Shown: positions 22,984 through 32,872, counted from the stretch's first letter. The stretch is DNA of 64,000 nt from Stagonosporopsis chrysanthemi (GCA_022560025.1 JAFISE010000151.1:1-64000), one strand, 5' to 3'. The notes: generated by a model from the letters alone, not told the origin. Translations and numbers: made by a program.

Positions 22984-23391
22984 TTAGTTGCTGCGCTGCC
23001 CGTTCTTGGCGGCCCTGAGCTCATCCATCTTAGCGACACGCTGCTTGAACTCCTCGTACTGGCACTTCTCGTAGGTGTGGCGCTCGTTCTGCTGCCGTCA
23101 GTCTCCGAATTGCAGGGCCTGGTCGGGATATGCAGCTGTATACCTCGCACTTCCACGGCAGGTAGTACTCCTCGTGCCGGCAGCGGTTCAACGGGATCAG
23201 GAGGTGTGCGCATGAGTCTCGGTAGGCGATCGGCAGGCGGGCGGCGCTCATCTCCTCGCGCGTGGCCTCTGTGCAGCTCGTCAGTTTCCAGCGTCGTGGA
23301 GGCATCGCAGCCAATGGGAGGCGGGGCATTGTCAGCACGCACTCTGTTCGCCGAGACCGACGGCATTCTTCAGTGTTTCTGTGACTGTCAT
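22984..23391 (-). CDS. NDUFB7: NADH:ubiquinone oxidoreductase subunit B18 (NDUFB7)
   Basis: Accessory subunit of mitochondrial complex I, imported into the intermembrane space through the Mia40 disulfide relay. Three small exons are read: 23343-23391, 23144-23268 and 22984-23088, giving 92 residues. The family signature ATREEMSAARLPIAYRDSCAH is clear. A twin CX9C (CHCH) pair is visible: CAHLLIPLNRC and CENERHTYEKC, the second reconstructed across the last intron. The C-terminus is Lys/Arg-rich (YEEFKQRVAKMDELRAAKN). Because the gene is split into short exons, no single open frame shows it. It is divergent from the MBP1-type gene. Confidence 0.93.
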
Positions 23392-24108
23392 GGTGGCTGC
23401 GGGCGGGGTTTCGCTACAATGGCGGGCGGGAGGTGTATATGCTGTGCTGAGGTGAATGTTGTCGGAGGGCAGTTGCGAGCTCCGAGGGCTTGGCAGGAAC
23501 GCGTACGGCGGGCGGAACTCCAGATATCTTGCATTCGATTCACAGCATAAAACATCACTCGGATCGAGCACCAGGCCGACATAGATACAGAACCATGCAA
23601 TTAGTATGTTTGCATGATTAACGCTGTAAATCGCTGTTTATCTGCTCGATGCTTGCGGAAGGAGCGGTTCAGTGCACCTGCCATTCACATCGACGTTGCT
23701 CCCCAACTCAAACCTGACCCGCGAGTAATGCCGGATCTTGAGAGGATATAGATCGATACGAAGTAAGCATACGATGATTGACGTTTACAGCCTGGAAGTT
23801 CTGCTGGTCGTGTTTCTTGCAGAAGAACGGTAGCAAAGTCGAAGTTGCTAACACTGGTTACACTCGAGAGCTGGACACCGTACACCACACTTGCCGCTTT
23901 CAATGGACTGTGCGCTAGATCTTGTTCGTCTCTTCTCGACCCTTGTTATCGTCCTGTAAGTGCAGTCCATCAGCGTCCGGTGACTGAACCGAGGGCTTGG
24001 CAGCGGGAACGCGTTCGCAGCAGACACGTCCCCAACTCCACCGTCGAACGCGTGACGCGACATCAGGTGCTCGCCTCCCTCACTCTGCCCCGATCCTGGC
24101 CCGCGACG
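23392..24108. other. Divergent promoter region, NDUFB7 / MBP1-type gene
   Basis: About 700 bp between divergent genes. The MBP1 frame is open upstream to 23845, but the sequence before 24109 does not resemble the APSES family N-terminus, so I treat it as 5' UTR. Confidence 0.5.
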
Positions 24109-26259
24109 ATGCCTCCGCTGCCCGACGGCAAGGTCTACTCGGCGACTTACAGCAATGTGCCTGTCTACGAAACAAATGTCAATGGCAACCATGTCATGCG
24201 CCGCCGCGCCGACGACTGGATCAATGCAACGCACATCCTCAAGGTCGCCGAGTACGACAAGCCCGCACGCACGCGCATCCTCGAGCGCGAGGTGCAGAAG
24301 GGCGTGCACGAGAAGGTCCAGGGTGGCTATGGAAAGTACCAAGGCACATGGATCCCGCTCGAGGACGGCCGCATGCTTGCTGAGCGCAACGGCGTGCTCG
24401 AGAAGATGCGCGCCATCCTCGACTACGTACCAGGCGACCGCAGCCCGCCGCCCGCACCGAAGCATGCGACGGCCGCCTCGAACCGCATGAAACCCCCTCG
24501 CCAGAGCGCTGCTGCTGCGCGGTCAGCCAAGAACAGCCAGAACAGCCAAAGCTATAGCCAGAGCCAGAGCCAGAGCCAGAGCCAAAGCCAGAGCCAGAAT
24601 CACGCCCAGAACCACGCCCAGAACAACGCCTACTCGCTCGAAGCCATCCAGACCTTCGTCGGCGCTCAGTCGCAAGTCAGCGAGGACCCCTACGACGACC
24701 CCTCCCAGCTGCAATCGCACATCTTCCGTGACGACACGCCCGATAACGAGACAGTCATTTCCGAGTCCATGCTGGGGGACAATGACTTCGGCGAAGGTGC
24801 CCCCTACTCGATCGACAGCCGCAAACGCAAGCGTGGGATGGATCAGATGTCGCTGCTCGACCAGCAGCACCAGATCTGGGCCGACCAGCTGCTTGACTAC
24901 TTCATGCTCTTGGACCACAAAGACGCCTACTCGTGGCCCGAGCCACCTCCGAGCATCAACCTCGACCGACCCATCGACGAGAAGGGGCATGCTGCCATGC
25001 ATTGGGCCGCCGCCATGGGCGACGTGGGTGTTGTAAAAGAGCTGATACACCGCGGCGCACGCATAGACTGCCTGTCCAATAACCTCGAGACGCCCCTCAT
25101 GCGCGCTGTCATGTTCACCAATAACTTCGACAAGGAGACGATGCCTTCCATGGTTAAGATCTTCCAGCAGACTGTCCACCGCACCGACTGGTTCGGCAGC
25201 ACCGTCTTCCACCACATCGCCGCCACCACATCCTCGTCCAACAAGTACGTCTGCGCGAGATGGTACCTCGACTGCATTATCAACAAGCTGTCCGAGACGT
25301 GGATACCTGACGAGGTCACCCGCCTGCTGAATGCCGCAGACCAGAACGGTGACACGGCCATCATGATCGCCGCACGGAACGGCGCACGTAAATGCGTGCG
25401 CTCCCTCCTGGGCAGGAACGTTAGCGTTGATGTGCCAAATAAGAAGGGCGAAACTGCAGACGACCTTATCCGCGAACTCAACTCCCGCCGCCGCATGCAT
25501 GGCCGCCCACGTCAGGCCTCCTCATCACCCTTTGCACCACCCCCCGAACAGCGCTTGAACGGCTTCGGGCGAGATCTCGACGGTGGACCTCTTCTCCCCG
25601 TCGCGCTCCCCAACACCCAGCGCCCGGAAGAACGCACCTATCGCAGCCAAACAGCGTCACACCTCATGACTAAAGTAGCGCCCACGCTCTTGGAGAAATG
25701 TGAGGAACTTGCCCTCGCCTACGAGCACGAGCTGCAAGAAAAGGAAGCAGAATCCTTCGACGCGAGCCGCGTGGTAAAACGGCGCCAGGCGGAGCTGGAA
25801 GCAGTGCGCAAACAGGTCAGTGAGCTGGAAAACCGGGGGCTCGATCTTGACAACGAGGCGCTCGACGCCGCACAGGAGGCGGAGCTGCTGACGCTTGTCG
25901 CGGAGGCGGAGTCACTGCTCGAGATTGAGCAGAAGGCCGAGCTACGACGACTATTATCGGAGAGCAAAGCCCATCCCTCCCAGCAGAACTCCAGCGCCGA
26001 TGACCCTGGCGAGAAGATGCGTCTCAGTCTGCTGCTGTATCGCGCGCAATTGGAGCGGAGGGAACTGGTGCGTGCTGTAGTTGCGAATCTGAGCGTGGCC
26101 GGCATGAGCGAGAAGCAGGGCGTCTATAAAGGCCTTATTGCCAAGGCGCTGGGAGAGAGAGAGGAGGATGTCGAGTCCATGCTGCCTGAGATTCTGCGCG
26201 AGCTGGAGGAAGCGCAAACCCAGGAGAGGGCTGAGGGGTTGGAGGGGAGTCCGCTGTAG
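24109..26259 (+). CDS. MBP1: APSES cell-cycle transcription factor, MBP1 type
   Basis: DNA-binding subunit of an MBF-like complex driving G1/S transcription with a Swi6-type partner. A single uninterrupted frame encodes 716 residues. The APSES/KilA-N domain is N-terminal (about 8-110): VYSATYSNVPVYE, VMRRRADDWINATHILKVAEYDK, the GGYGKYQGTWIPL wing and LEKMRAILDY. A Ser/Gln-rich tract (SQSQSQ repeat, about 148-172) follows. Two ankyrin-repeat clusters are visible (DEKGHAAMHWAAAMGD near 290; DQNGDTAIMIAARNGA near 410), then a predicted coiled coil (about 530-640, rich in Glu/Gln/Leu) and a C-terminal helical region as in Swi6/Mbp1 heterodimerisation domains. The start is placed where homology begins. 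A short intron near the 5' end, common in this family, is not needed here. Confidence 0.93.
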   Translation: MPPLPDGKVYSATYSNVPVYETNVNGNHVMRRRADDWINATHILKVAEYDKPARTRILEREVQKGVHEKVQGGYGKYQGTWIPLEDGRMLAERNGVLEKMRAILDYVPGDRSPPPAPKHATAASNRMKPPRQSAAAARSAKNSQNSQSYSQSQSQSQSQSQSQNHAQNHAQNNAYSLEAIQTFVGAQSQVSEDPYDDPSQLQSHIFRDDTPDNETVISESMLGDNDFGEGAPYSIDSRKRKRGMDQMSLLDQQHQIWADQLLDYFMLLDHKDAYSWPEPPPSINLDRPIDEKGHAAMHWAAAMGDVGVVKELIHRGARIDCLSNNLETPLMRAVMFTNNFDKETMPSMVKIFQQTVHRTDWFGSTVFHHIAATTSSSNKYVCARWYLDCIINKLSETWIPDEVTRLLNAADQNGDTAIMIAARNGARKCVRSLLGRNVSVDVPNKKGETADDLIRELNSRRRMHGRPRQASSSPFAPPPEQRLNGFGRDLDGGPLLPVALPNTQRPEERTYRSQTASHLMTKVAPTLLEKCEELALAYEHELQEKEAESFDASRVVKRRQAELEAVRKQVSELENRGLDLDNEALDAAQEAELLTLVAEAESLLEIEQKAELRRLLSESKAHPSQQNSSADDPGEKMRLSLLLYRAQLERRELVRAVVANLSVAGMSEKQGVYKGLIAKALGEREEDVESMLPEILRELEEAQTQERAEGLEGSPL
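24550..24630 (+). repeat. AGCCAG-type repeat encoding Ser/Gln tract in MBP1-type gene
   Basis: Repeated AGCCAG units followed by two copies of a CACGCCCAGAAC-like unit encode SQSQSQ and NHAQNHAQ. The unit length is a multiple of three, so the frame is kept. Confidence 0.8.
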
Positions 26260-26665
26260 GACGACTACATGTGGCGAAGATACTGTCGGATTGGCAAGTT
26301 TGGGATGAGGTTGTAGGCTCAACATGGGTTGAGCTAGCTGTGTTGTAGCATTGATTCCCCCTGGCGTTGTTTGAGCTTGGAGTTTGAGGTGTGGCTGGGC
26401 TGGGCTGGATATTTCTTATGACCATGTATTGCACAATGCTAACATGCATTTATGTGCCTTTGAGCACCACTTTTGACATTGGTATCAAGACTCAAATCCT
26501 GGGTTTGATGGACTCTTCATACGCCTACGTTTGGCTGTGAACAAAGCTGTTTGGAGTGACGTTGTAGTAGGAACAATCGGAACTGTTTCGGAATGAGTGT
26601 GGAGGTGTCTAACAGCTCACAGCTCACAGCTTCATAGCCTTCTCCCACAAAACGCAAAGCCAAAA
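26260..26665. other. Short intergenic, MBP1-type gene to PP2A activator
   Basis: About 400 bp between tandem plus-strand genes. The second half is the likely promoter of the PTPA gene. No other feature is seen. Confidence 0.5.
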
Positions 26666-27952
26666 ATGCCAGCACCAGCAACGTCGCCGCCGATACCGTC
26701 TCCGCCACCGGACCTGAGCGCAAAGCTGCCAAAGCTGGTTCCTCGCAAACGTTCCTCGATCGCGCGCGAACCGCCCTCTGCCCCTCCCCCGCCAACGCCC
26801 GCGCTCGCACCGCCACCAGATCTCTCTGCACATAGCTACACACATCCTTCGCGTCGAATATTGAGCCCGGAGGATCATGAGCTCTTTCTCAAAAGCCCGA
26901 CATGTAGGCTTGTACAGGCGTTCATCTTCAACATCGCCGACAGCGTGCAAGGCCGGGCTGTATCAAGCGTGAAGGACAGCGACATCACCGACACTCTGGG
27001 CAAGATCCAACGAATACTGCAGGAAGCCGAAAAGATTCAAGAAGCCTGCCCTCCTGAAGATACAGGCTCGCGCTTTGGCAACCCCGTCTTTCGCACGTTT
27101 CTGGATAAGATTGAAGAAGCGCTGCCATTGTGGCACGCAGAACTCGGTCTCACAGACGCCGCGCAGGTTGACGAGATAGCCACCTATCTCCTCCACTCGT
27201 TCGGCAACAAACGTAGAATCGACTACGGCTCAGGGCACGAGCTGAACTTCTTCCTCTGGCTGCTGTGTCTGAACCGGCTCTCGCTGCTGCCCACCTCGAC
27301 CTTCCCCGCGCTCGCCCTGGTCATCCTCCCCGGGTATCTGGGCCTGATGCGCAAGATCCAGGGCGCGTACTACCTCGAGCCAGCCGGGAGCCACGGCGTG
27401 TGGGGTCTGGACGACTACCAATTCCTGCCGTTCCTCTTTGGCGCGGCACAGCTGCAGCACCATGCGTATATCACACCAAAAAGCATCCACAACACGCTCG
27501 TGCTCGAAGAGGAGGCATCAGAATACATCTACCTCAACCAGATCCAGTTTGTCAACAGCGTGAAGAACGTCGAGGGGTTGAGGTGGCACAGCCCGATGCT
27601 CGACGACATCTCAGCAAGCAAGAACTGGGGCAAGATCGAGGGGGGCATGCGGAAGATGTTCGTCAAGGAGATTCTGGAGAAGCTGCCGGTGATGCAGCAT
27701 TTCCTGTTCGGATCGCTGGTTCCTGCAGTGGAGGGGATGAGCACGGAGGACGAGGCGGGGGTGCCAGATGAAGAGGAGGAGCCCGAGGGCGGCGAGGTCA
27801 AGGTGTTCACTGATGAGGCGGGGAAGAGGCATGTACACGCGAGTGTGGGGTGGGGAGACTGCTGTGGGATCAGAGTTCCGGCAGCTATTGGTGCGGAGGG
27901 AGAGGAGAGGAAGGCGGGCGGGAGGGGGTTGCGGAGGGTGCCGTTTGATTGA
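26666..27952 (+). CDS. RRD2: PP2A activator (PTPA), peptidyl-prolyl isomerase of the RRD type
   Basis: Phosphotyrosyl phosphatase activator: a prolyl isomerase that helps load and activate the PP2A catalytic subunit. One exon of 428 residues. A Pro-rich, probably disordered N-terminus (about 1-60) is followed by the PTPA fold: ILSPEDHELFLKSPTC, ALPLWHAELG, FGNKRRIDYGSGHELNFF, the GVWGLDDYQFLPFLFGAAQL active-site loop, HSPMLDDISASKNWGKIEGGM and FLFGSLVPA. The C-terminus VPFD* and lack of a long tail favour Rrd2 over Rrd1, but this is a judgement. The ATG at 26666 is preferred to one at 26597, whose extension is not PTPA-like. The last codons and stop form the first unit of a 76-bp tandem repeat running into the 3' flank. 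Confidence 0.93.
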   Translation: MPAPATSPPIPSPPPDLSAKLPKLVPRKRSSIAREPPSAPPPPTPALAPPPDLSAHSYTHPSRRILSPEDHELFLKSPTCRLVQAFIFNIADSVQGRAVSSVKDSDITDTLGKIQRILQEAEKIQEACPPEDTGSRFGNPVFRTFLDKIEEALPLWHAELGLTDAAQVDEIATYLLHSFGNKRRIDYGSGHELNFFLWLLCLNRLSLLPTSTFPALALVILPGYLGLMRKIQGAYYLEPAGSHGVWGLDDYQFLPFLFGAAQLQHHAYITPKSIHNTLVLEEEASEYIYLNQIQFVNSVKNVEGLRWHSPMLDDISASKNWGKIEGGMRKMFVKEILEKLPVMQHFLFGSLVPAVEGMSTEDEAGVPDEEEEPEGGEVKVFTDEAGKRHVHASVGWGDCCGIRVPAAIGAEGEERKAGGRGLRRVPFD

Positions 27953-28242
27953 GTTCTGGTCTGTCGTCACTTGTGGTCAAGGATTTGATGGATGCGTTGC
28001 AGACAGTCAGGAGGTGCCGTCTGCTTGAGTTTTGATCTACCGTCACTTGTGGTCAAGGATTTGATGGATGCGTTGCAGACAGTCAGGAGGTGCCGTCTGC
28101 TTGAGTTTCGATCTACCGTCACTCGTGGTCAACGATTTGATGAATGCGTTGCAGACAGTCAGGAGGTGCCGTCTGCTTGAGTTTTGATCTACCGTCACTC
28201 GTGGTCAACGATTTGATGAATGCGTTGCAGAGTCTAGGAGGA
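27939..28242. repeat. 76-bp tandem repeat (4 units) spanning the PTPA stop codon
   Basis: Four 76-bp units start at 27939, 28015, 28091 and 28167, and a short fifth start is at 28243. Unit 1 begins inside the PTPA coding end (TGCCGTTTGATTGA). Units 2-4 read TGCCGTCTGCTTGA at the same place, so every unit keeps a VP..stop-like segment, though 76 is not a multiple of 3. Units differ by only a few bases, with units 3 and 4 sharing changes. Confidence 0.95.
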
Positions 28243-29042
28243 TGCCGTTTGATTGCGTATTTCATGTATCATTACTTCTGACGAATGATTGACTGTCTGC
28301 AACGCGTTCATCCAAGTGCGTAAAATCGAGCATTCCATACACTCGTTACCTAGAGCGCTATACGCCAAGCAGAATACAAAAGCACGTTTACATAAGAATG
28401 GTCGCTGCGTGTTTGACGGACAGCCTCAAGTGTGTGCGTCGGGCGCCAAGGCCAGTACAAAAGCATGTTACCAGCGCCGGTAGCCGGGTCTATCGCGGCA
28501 GCGAGTCATGTGCAGGAGCGGTCATCTGTAGGTACCCCACGGCCGTCGCGCGTGGAGGCAGGTTGCGGCTTGGCGCAGATGACGTGCTGGCCAACATGAC
28601 CAGCAGCAGGCTAGGTCTCAGGCTAAAGGGCCAGGGGAGTCGAGTGCTCACCGGCCGGCAGACCGCATTTTGTGAGGGTGCAGCAGCAGCGCAGGTGGGA
28701 GGGGAGTGCGCACGGCGTGTTGTTGTTGAGATTAAGGACGGCGAGCCGCGTCACGGTGGAGAGCGTGCGGAAGAGGCGGCGGAGCGATTGGACCCCTCGC
28801 GCTCGGGCAAGGGGCAGGTTGGTACGGTAGTGCTGGGGCTTGGCTGCTCGCCGGGCGCGCTCTTTGATGCCAGACTGGCACATGTCGAGACACACAGGAG
28901 CAGGCTAGGTCCCCATCAGCAGCCACCATTAGCGCACCTTGCCGTCGGCCCAGCGGTCCCACCCTCGCAGCACTCGCCCGCCGCAGCATTGCGCCGTCCC
29001 GGTATAAGAGCGTGACGCCGCCGCCGCCGCCCTACCGCGCCC
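27953..29042. other. Intergenic, PTPA 3' repeats and transporter promoter
   Basis: The first 300 bp are the 76-bp repeat array plus an inverted partial copy at 28290-28315. The rest, to the transporter ATG, is probably promoter and 5' UTR; a 205-codon plus-strand frame there has no recognisable character. Confidence 0.5.
28290..28315 (-). repeat. Inverted partial copy of the 76-bp unit
   Basis: These 26 bases match the reverse complement of the repeat segment around GATGAATGCGTTGCAGACAG at 24 of 26 positions. Together with the last direct unit they could form a stem with a loop of about 60-75 nt in the PTPA 3' UTR. Confidence 0.8.
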
Positions 29043-30315
29043 ATGCCCGAGTCGATTCCCCTGCGCAAGAAGCCCCCGGGACCCAGCACCGCAACCGCAA
29101 CCGCACCCGCACACGCACACGCACACGCACACGCACACACCCTCGACGAGCACGACCTTGCATGGTCGGACCGCGACACACAGGCCGACCGCGACCAACA
29201 GCCGCCCGCCCGCCCCTCGGACGACTTCGACGACTGGGATGAGCACGACGCGGCCATGCCGTCGGACCTGAGACTCTCGCTGGAGCGCGCGCGCGGCGAC
29301 GGGCACCACGCGCCGCTGCTGGGCCGCAAGAGCGACGACGAGGGCGTCGAGGGCATCCCCCGCGCCGCCCACCGGTTCCGCGAGCGCGACGCCGGAGCGC
29401 AGGCGCAGCGCGAGACGCGGCGGCGGTACACGTACGCGGGCGTGTTCCTGGTGCTCAGCCTGATCAGCTTCACGGTGCAGACGGAGACGGCCGTGTACAT
29501 CCAGCACGAGCTCAAGTGGGAGAAGCCGTACTGCATGCTGTACATGACGCATGGCTCGTGGGTCGTGCTGTGGCCCGCCCAGCTGCTGCTGCTGCGCCTG
29601 CAGGCCCGCGACGTGCCGTGGGCGACCTTCTGGCGCCGCCACACGCAGCTGCTGCGCCAGACGGCCCTTATGGTCCAGCACCAGACGCTGCACCCGACCC
29701 CGCGCCAGGCCCGCGCCAGCCCCGTGCGCTACATGCTGCGCATGACGGCCTTCATCACCTGCGCCCTGACCCTCGCCGGCGGCAGCTGGTACGTCGCCGT
29801 CAACCAGACCACCGCCAGCGACCTGACGGCCATCTACAACTGCTCGGCCTTCTTCGCCTACGCCTTCAGCATCCCCATCCTGCACGAGAAGGTTCGCGCC
29901 CCCAAGGTCGTCGCCGTCGCCATTGCCGTCGCCGGCGTCTTCGTCGTGGCCTACGGCGACTCCTCCCCCGCCAAGCACGGCTCCAAGTCTGGCGGCGGCG
30001 CCGGCGGCGACAAGGCCCCGCCGTCGCACGAGGCCGAGAACCGCGCGTTTGGCAACCTCGTCATCGGCGTCGGCAGCGTGCTGTACGGCCTGTACGAGGT
30101 CCTGTACAAGCGCCTGGCCTGTCCGCCCGAGGGCGCGAGTCCCAACAAGGGCATGATCTTTGCCAACACCTTTGGCAGCCTGATCGGCGCCTTTACGCTG
30201 TGTGTGCTGTGGATTCCGCTGCCGCTGCTGCACTACACGGGCTGGGAGACGTTTGAGCTGCCGCGCGGCGAGCAGGCCTGGATGATGGCGATTAGTGTGC
30301 TGGCGAACGCGAGTA

Positions 30316-30373
<58 letters not shown>

Positions 30374-30687
30374 CCCTGCAAACCCCCTGCCCCCTCTAAA
30401 ACCAACGCATACTGACCCCCCCAGCCTTCTCCGGCTCCTTCCTCGTCCTCATCTCCCTCACCAGCCCCGTCCTCTCCTCGGTCGCCGCCCTGCTCACCAT
30501 CTTCATCGTCGCCCTCGTCGACCAGCTGCTCCCGCCGCCGCTCAACTCGCCCCTCACCGGCGCCGCCATCGTGGGCGGCCTGCTGATCATCGGCGCCTTC
30601 CTGCTGCTGTCATGGGCCACGTACAAGGAGATGGACGAGGAGCGGCGCCACAAGCTCGAGGAGAGCCCGAGCGAGACGGACGAGTGA
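29043..30687 (+). CDS. DMT-superfamily (EamA/SLC35F-like) membrane transporter
   Basis: Multi-pass transporter of the drug/metabolite superfamily; substrate unknown. Two exons are read, 29043-30312 and 30425-30687, giving 510 residues. The N-terminal 125 residues are hydrophilic and contain an Ala-His repeat (about 22-33) and many Asp/Arg residues, likely cytosolic. About ten hydrophobic segments follow, from YAGVFLVLSLISFTVQTE to AAIVGGLLIIGAFLLLSWATY. Family-like segments include SDLTAIYNCSAFFAYAFSIPIL followed by VVAVAIAVAGVFVVAYGD, and NLVIGVGSVLYGLYEVLYK. Fungal relatives are often annotated as vacuolar or Thi74-like. The intron carries a (TC)25 microsatellite. Confidence 0.85.
29109..29138 (+). 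repeat. (GCACAC)5 repeat encoding Ala-His dipeptides
   Basis: Five perfect GCACAC units in the first exon of the transporter encode alternating Ala and His in the cytosolic N-terminal region. The hexamer keeps the frame. Confidence 0.85.
30319..30368 (+). repeat. (TC)25 microsatellite in the transporter intron
   Basis: A pure TC dinucleotide run fills nearly half of the 112-nt intron (30313-30424), directly after the GTACGT donor. Length variation would alter the polypyrimidine content of the intron, not the protein. Confidence 0.95.
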
Positions 30688-31075
30688 TTCTCGTCGACTT
30701 GGAGCGACACGGATCATGCTTGAGTGCGGGTTTTTCTTCGTTTTGTCGTCGTGGTGGATTATCTCGGATTGCCTCGGATTATCTCGAGTTTGGGTTACAC
30801 GGCGTTTGAGGGCATGCATCATGGCTGGTATGGCTGGTGCATGGATAGAGCGTGGGCGCCCACGCGCCGGGCGGATTCGCATCACCGTTTTTTTGTTTTT
30901 TGCAACCACATCTACAACGACAGGGTACAGTACAGGTCCATTACATACACTCGCATATACATCTAGACGGCGTTCCAGAAAAGGTCTGCACGGCCTTGCT
31001 TCTTGCTTACATGCTACATCCCAATAAAATCCAACCAATTCCTCGACTTCTCCCCCCACCTCTTGAGTATCTTTA
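30688..31075. other. Convergent intergenic with a 10-bp triple repeat
   Basis: About 390 bp between the 3' ends of the transporter and DUF202 genes. At 30756-30785 three 10-bp units occur (GGATTATCTC, GGATTGCCTC, GGATTATCTC). No coding region is seen. Confidence 0.55.
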
Positions 31076-32018
31076 TCAACTCTCCCACATCCCCTCCCCC
31101 ACCACAAGAATCACCACCAAACTGCCCCCTATCAGCGCCCCCGCCACAGCACTCACCACCATCACGCTCCCCCTGCTGGCCGGAAACTTCCCCCGGATCA
31201 CATAGTGCTGCGCCTCGAAGTAGCGGTGGAACCCCAGTAGTAGAATCAGGATGGAGATGCCGAGGAAGGTGGCGCCGAGGGGCTTGCCCAGGTGGCGCAG
31301 GCGGTGCGGGTTGTGGGTGTTGGTGTTGGTGGAGGACGAAGAGGAGGGGGTGGAAGAGTAGGGGGTGTTGGTGGAGGAGTGCAGAGACGAGTTGAGGCGG
31401 AAGAGCTGCGTGATTGCTATGCCGATCGAGGCGAAGGAGAGGGAGGTGCGGAGCCAGGCGAGGAAGGTGCGTTCTGTGTGTGCGTGTTAGTTGGTCAGTT
31501 ATTGTCTTATGTTTCTTGTCGTCTCTCTTTCGCTCGTCTTTGCTTCTCAGGACATGGCTACACTGCCCCCGCCACGCACACGATTGTGATGAAGAATAAA
31601 AGAAAAGAAAAGAAAAGAAAAGAAAAAAGAATAACCCACCCAACGCCAAATGATCCCGCGCAACACTCCCTTTATTCTCCAACTCGACACTCCCCCACTT
31701 CTCCCACGCCGCCGCCCACCGGCCCCGCTTCCCCCCGCTGCTCACGCCCGCGCCCCCTTCCTGCAGCGCCGGTGCTGTAGCCCATGTCGACGTCGATGTC
31801 GACGGGGCGCCGTGGTCGAGGTCGAGGCCGGCGCGTGAGGGCGCGGGCGAGATGGAGGCGTAGTCCCTGGCCGCGGGGGCGATGGGGGTGGTTTCTGTGG
31901 AGGGGTTGGGAGTGGTGGTGGGATGGTCGTTGGCGTTGGCGTTGGCGTTGGCGTTGGCGTTGGCGTTGCCATTGCCATTGCGGAGGCGGACGTGCGCGTC
32001 GCCCGTCGGGGCCGCCAT
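31076..32018 (-). CDS. DUF202 three-helix membrane protein
   Basis: Small membrane protein with a DUF202 domain, the module also found at the membrane end of VTC polyphosphate polymerase subunits; molecular role unknown for stand-alone fungal members. Two exons are read, 31640-32018 and 31076-31473, giving 258 residues. Splicing of the 166-nt intron restores the signature ARDHLALERTFLAWLRTSLS, which strongly supports the model. Three transmembrane segments are visible: LRTSLSFASIGIAITQLF, ATFLGISILILLLGF and MVVSAVAGALIGGSLVVILVV. The N-terminal 110 residues are disordered, with an Asn-Ala/Asn-Gly repeat and Thr/Pro-rich sequence. The ATG at 32018 has a strong CCACC context; another in-frame ATG lies at 32090. 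The intron contains AAAAG/CTTTT repeats. Confidence 0.85.
31598..31626. repeat. AAAAG pentamer repeat in the DUF202 intron
   Basis: About five AAAAG units on the plus strand (CTTTT in the transcript) lie near the 5' splice site of the DUF202 gene. Confidence 0.8.
31929..31980. repeat. GTTGGC hexamer repeat encoding Asn-Ala tract
   Basis: Six perfect GTTGGC units, then degenerate ones, encode alternating Asn and Ala (then Asn-Gly) in the DUF202 protein N-terminus on the minus strand. Confidence 0.85.
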
Positions 32019-32782
32019 GGTGGGCGTCGTTGTGTCGCGGTGCGCGGTCGTGGGAGCCGGCTGTTCGCTGCGCGGGGCGGCGCTGCACACGCTCTCCTGC
32101 GCGGGACTCTTTCTCAGTCCGGCACGGCGTGTTTGGTCGCGTGCGTGCGGTCCTCGTCGTGGTCCACGGGTCGTTCCTCGTCGTTCACGGCACCGTCTCC
32201 TTCGGCTCGTCGAGAGTGGTCTGCGGGCCGTCGGGGTCGCGCGGGCACAGGCGCGGCGTCGGCGTCGCTCTTATAGCGAGCTCTGGCATGGCGTTATCAG
32301 CGGGCGACGTCTGGCGCGCTGCTGCTGGTGCTGCCGCTGCCGCTGCCGCTGCACGGGGCCGCGAGCGAGAAAAGGCGGCTGAGGACGCGTGCAACGGGCT
32401 AGCTGGCTGTGCGTGATCCCGTGCGAAGTTGACGCAACGTTCGCTGGCGCCGGGAGCTAGGTCGCTGGCGGAGCGGACGGCGGTGGGACGCTGGTTGGTG
32501 CGTGGCGGCGCGGGGCGGAATCGCGAGCGAGCGCGCTGCTGTGTGAATAATAATAATAATAATAGTAATAATAATAATGGAGTGTGGAATCAGCAGTGGC
32601 AGCGTTTTGGCCCTTCCACTTCACGGTGCACTTTCCTTTCCCCTCGACTCTCATAATGCAGACCCAGTGAACGCTGCAACCCTCGTGTCTATCATTGCTG
32701 CTTGTTCTTGCCAGCAAGGTGGATAATTTGCAACTGTATATCTAGTACATGACATGGCCAACGCCCACCAGCGCAAGATCAG
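32019..32782. other. Intergenic, DUF202 promoter side with AAT repeat
   Basis: This region lies upstream of the DUF202 gene and downstream of the mannosyltransferase. It holds an AAT/AATAGT trinucleotide run at 32546-32579. Long GC-rich open frames around 32.0-32.4 kb look like shadows of skewed composition. Confidence 0.45.
32546..32579. repeat. AAT trinucleotide microsatellite
   Basis: About eleven near-perfect AAT units with one AGT interruption. It lies outside any gene I can support. Confidence 0.9.
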
Positions 32783-32872
32783 CTAAACATGGCCCCATAT
32801 AACGCCGCCCAATGACCGCCGGTGCGGGATCCTTTTCAAACACACAGTCCTCTTCCGTAGCTGATGCTCGTC

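Noticed and set aside
29043..30374. Long minus-strand open frame of about 480 codons opposite the transporter
   Set aside because: It is a shadow of the GC-rich transporter coding sequence, starts in the TC microsatellite and has no family motif.
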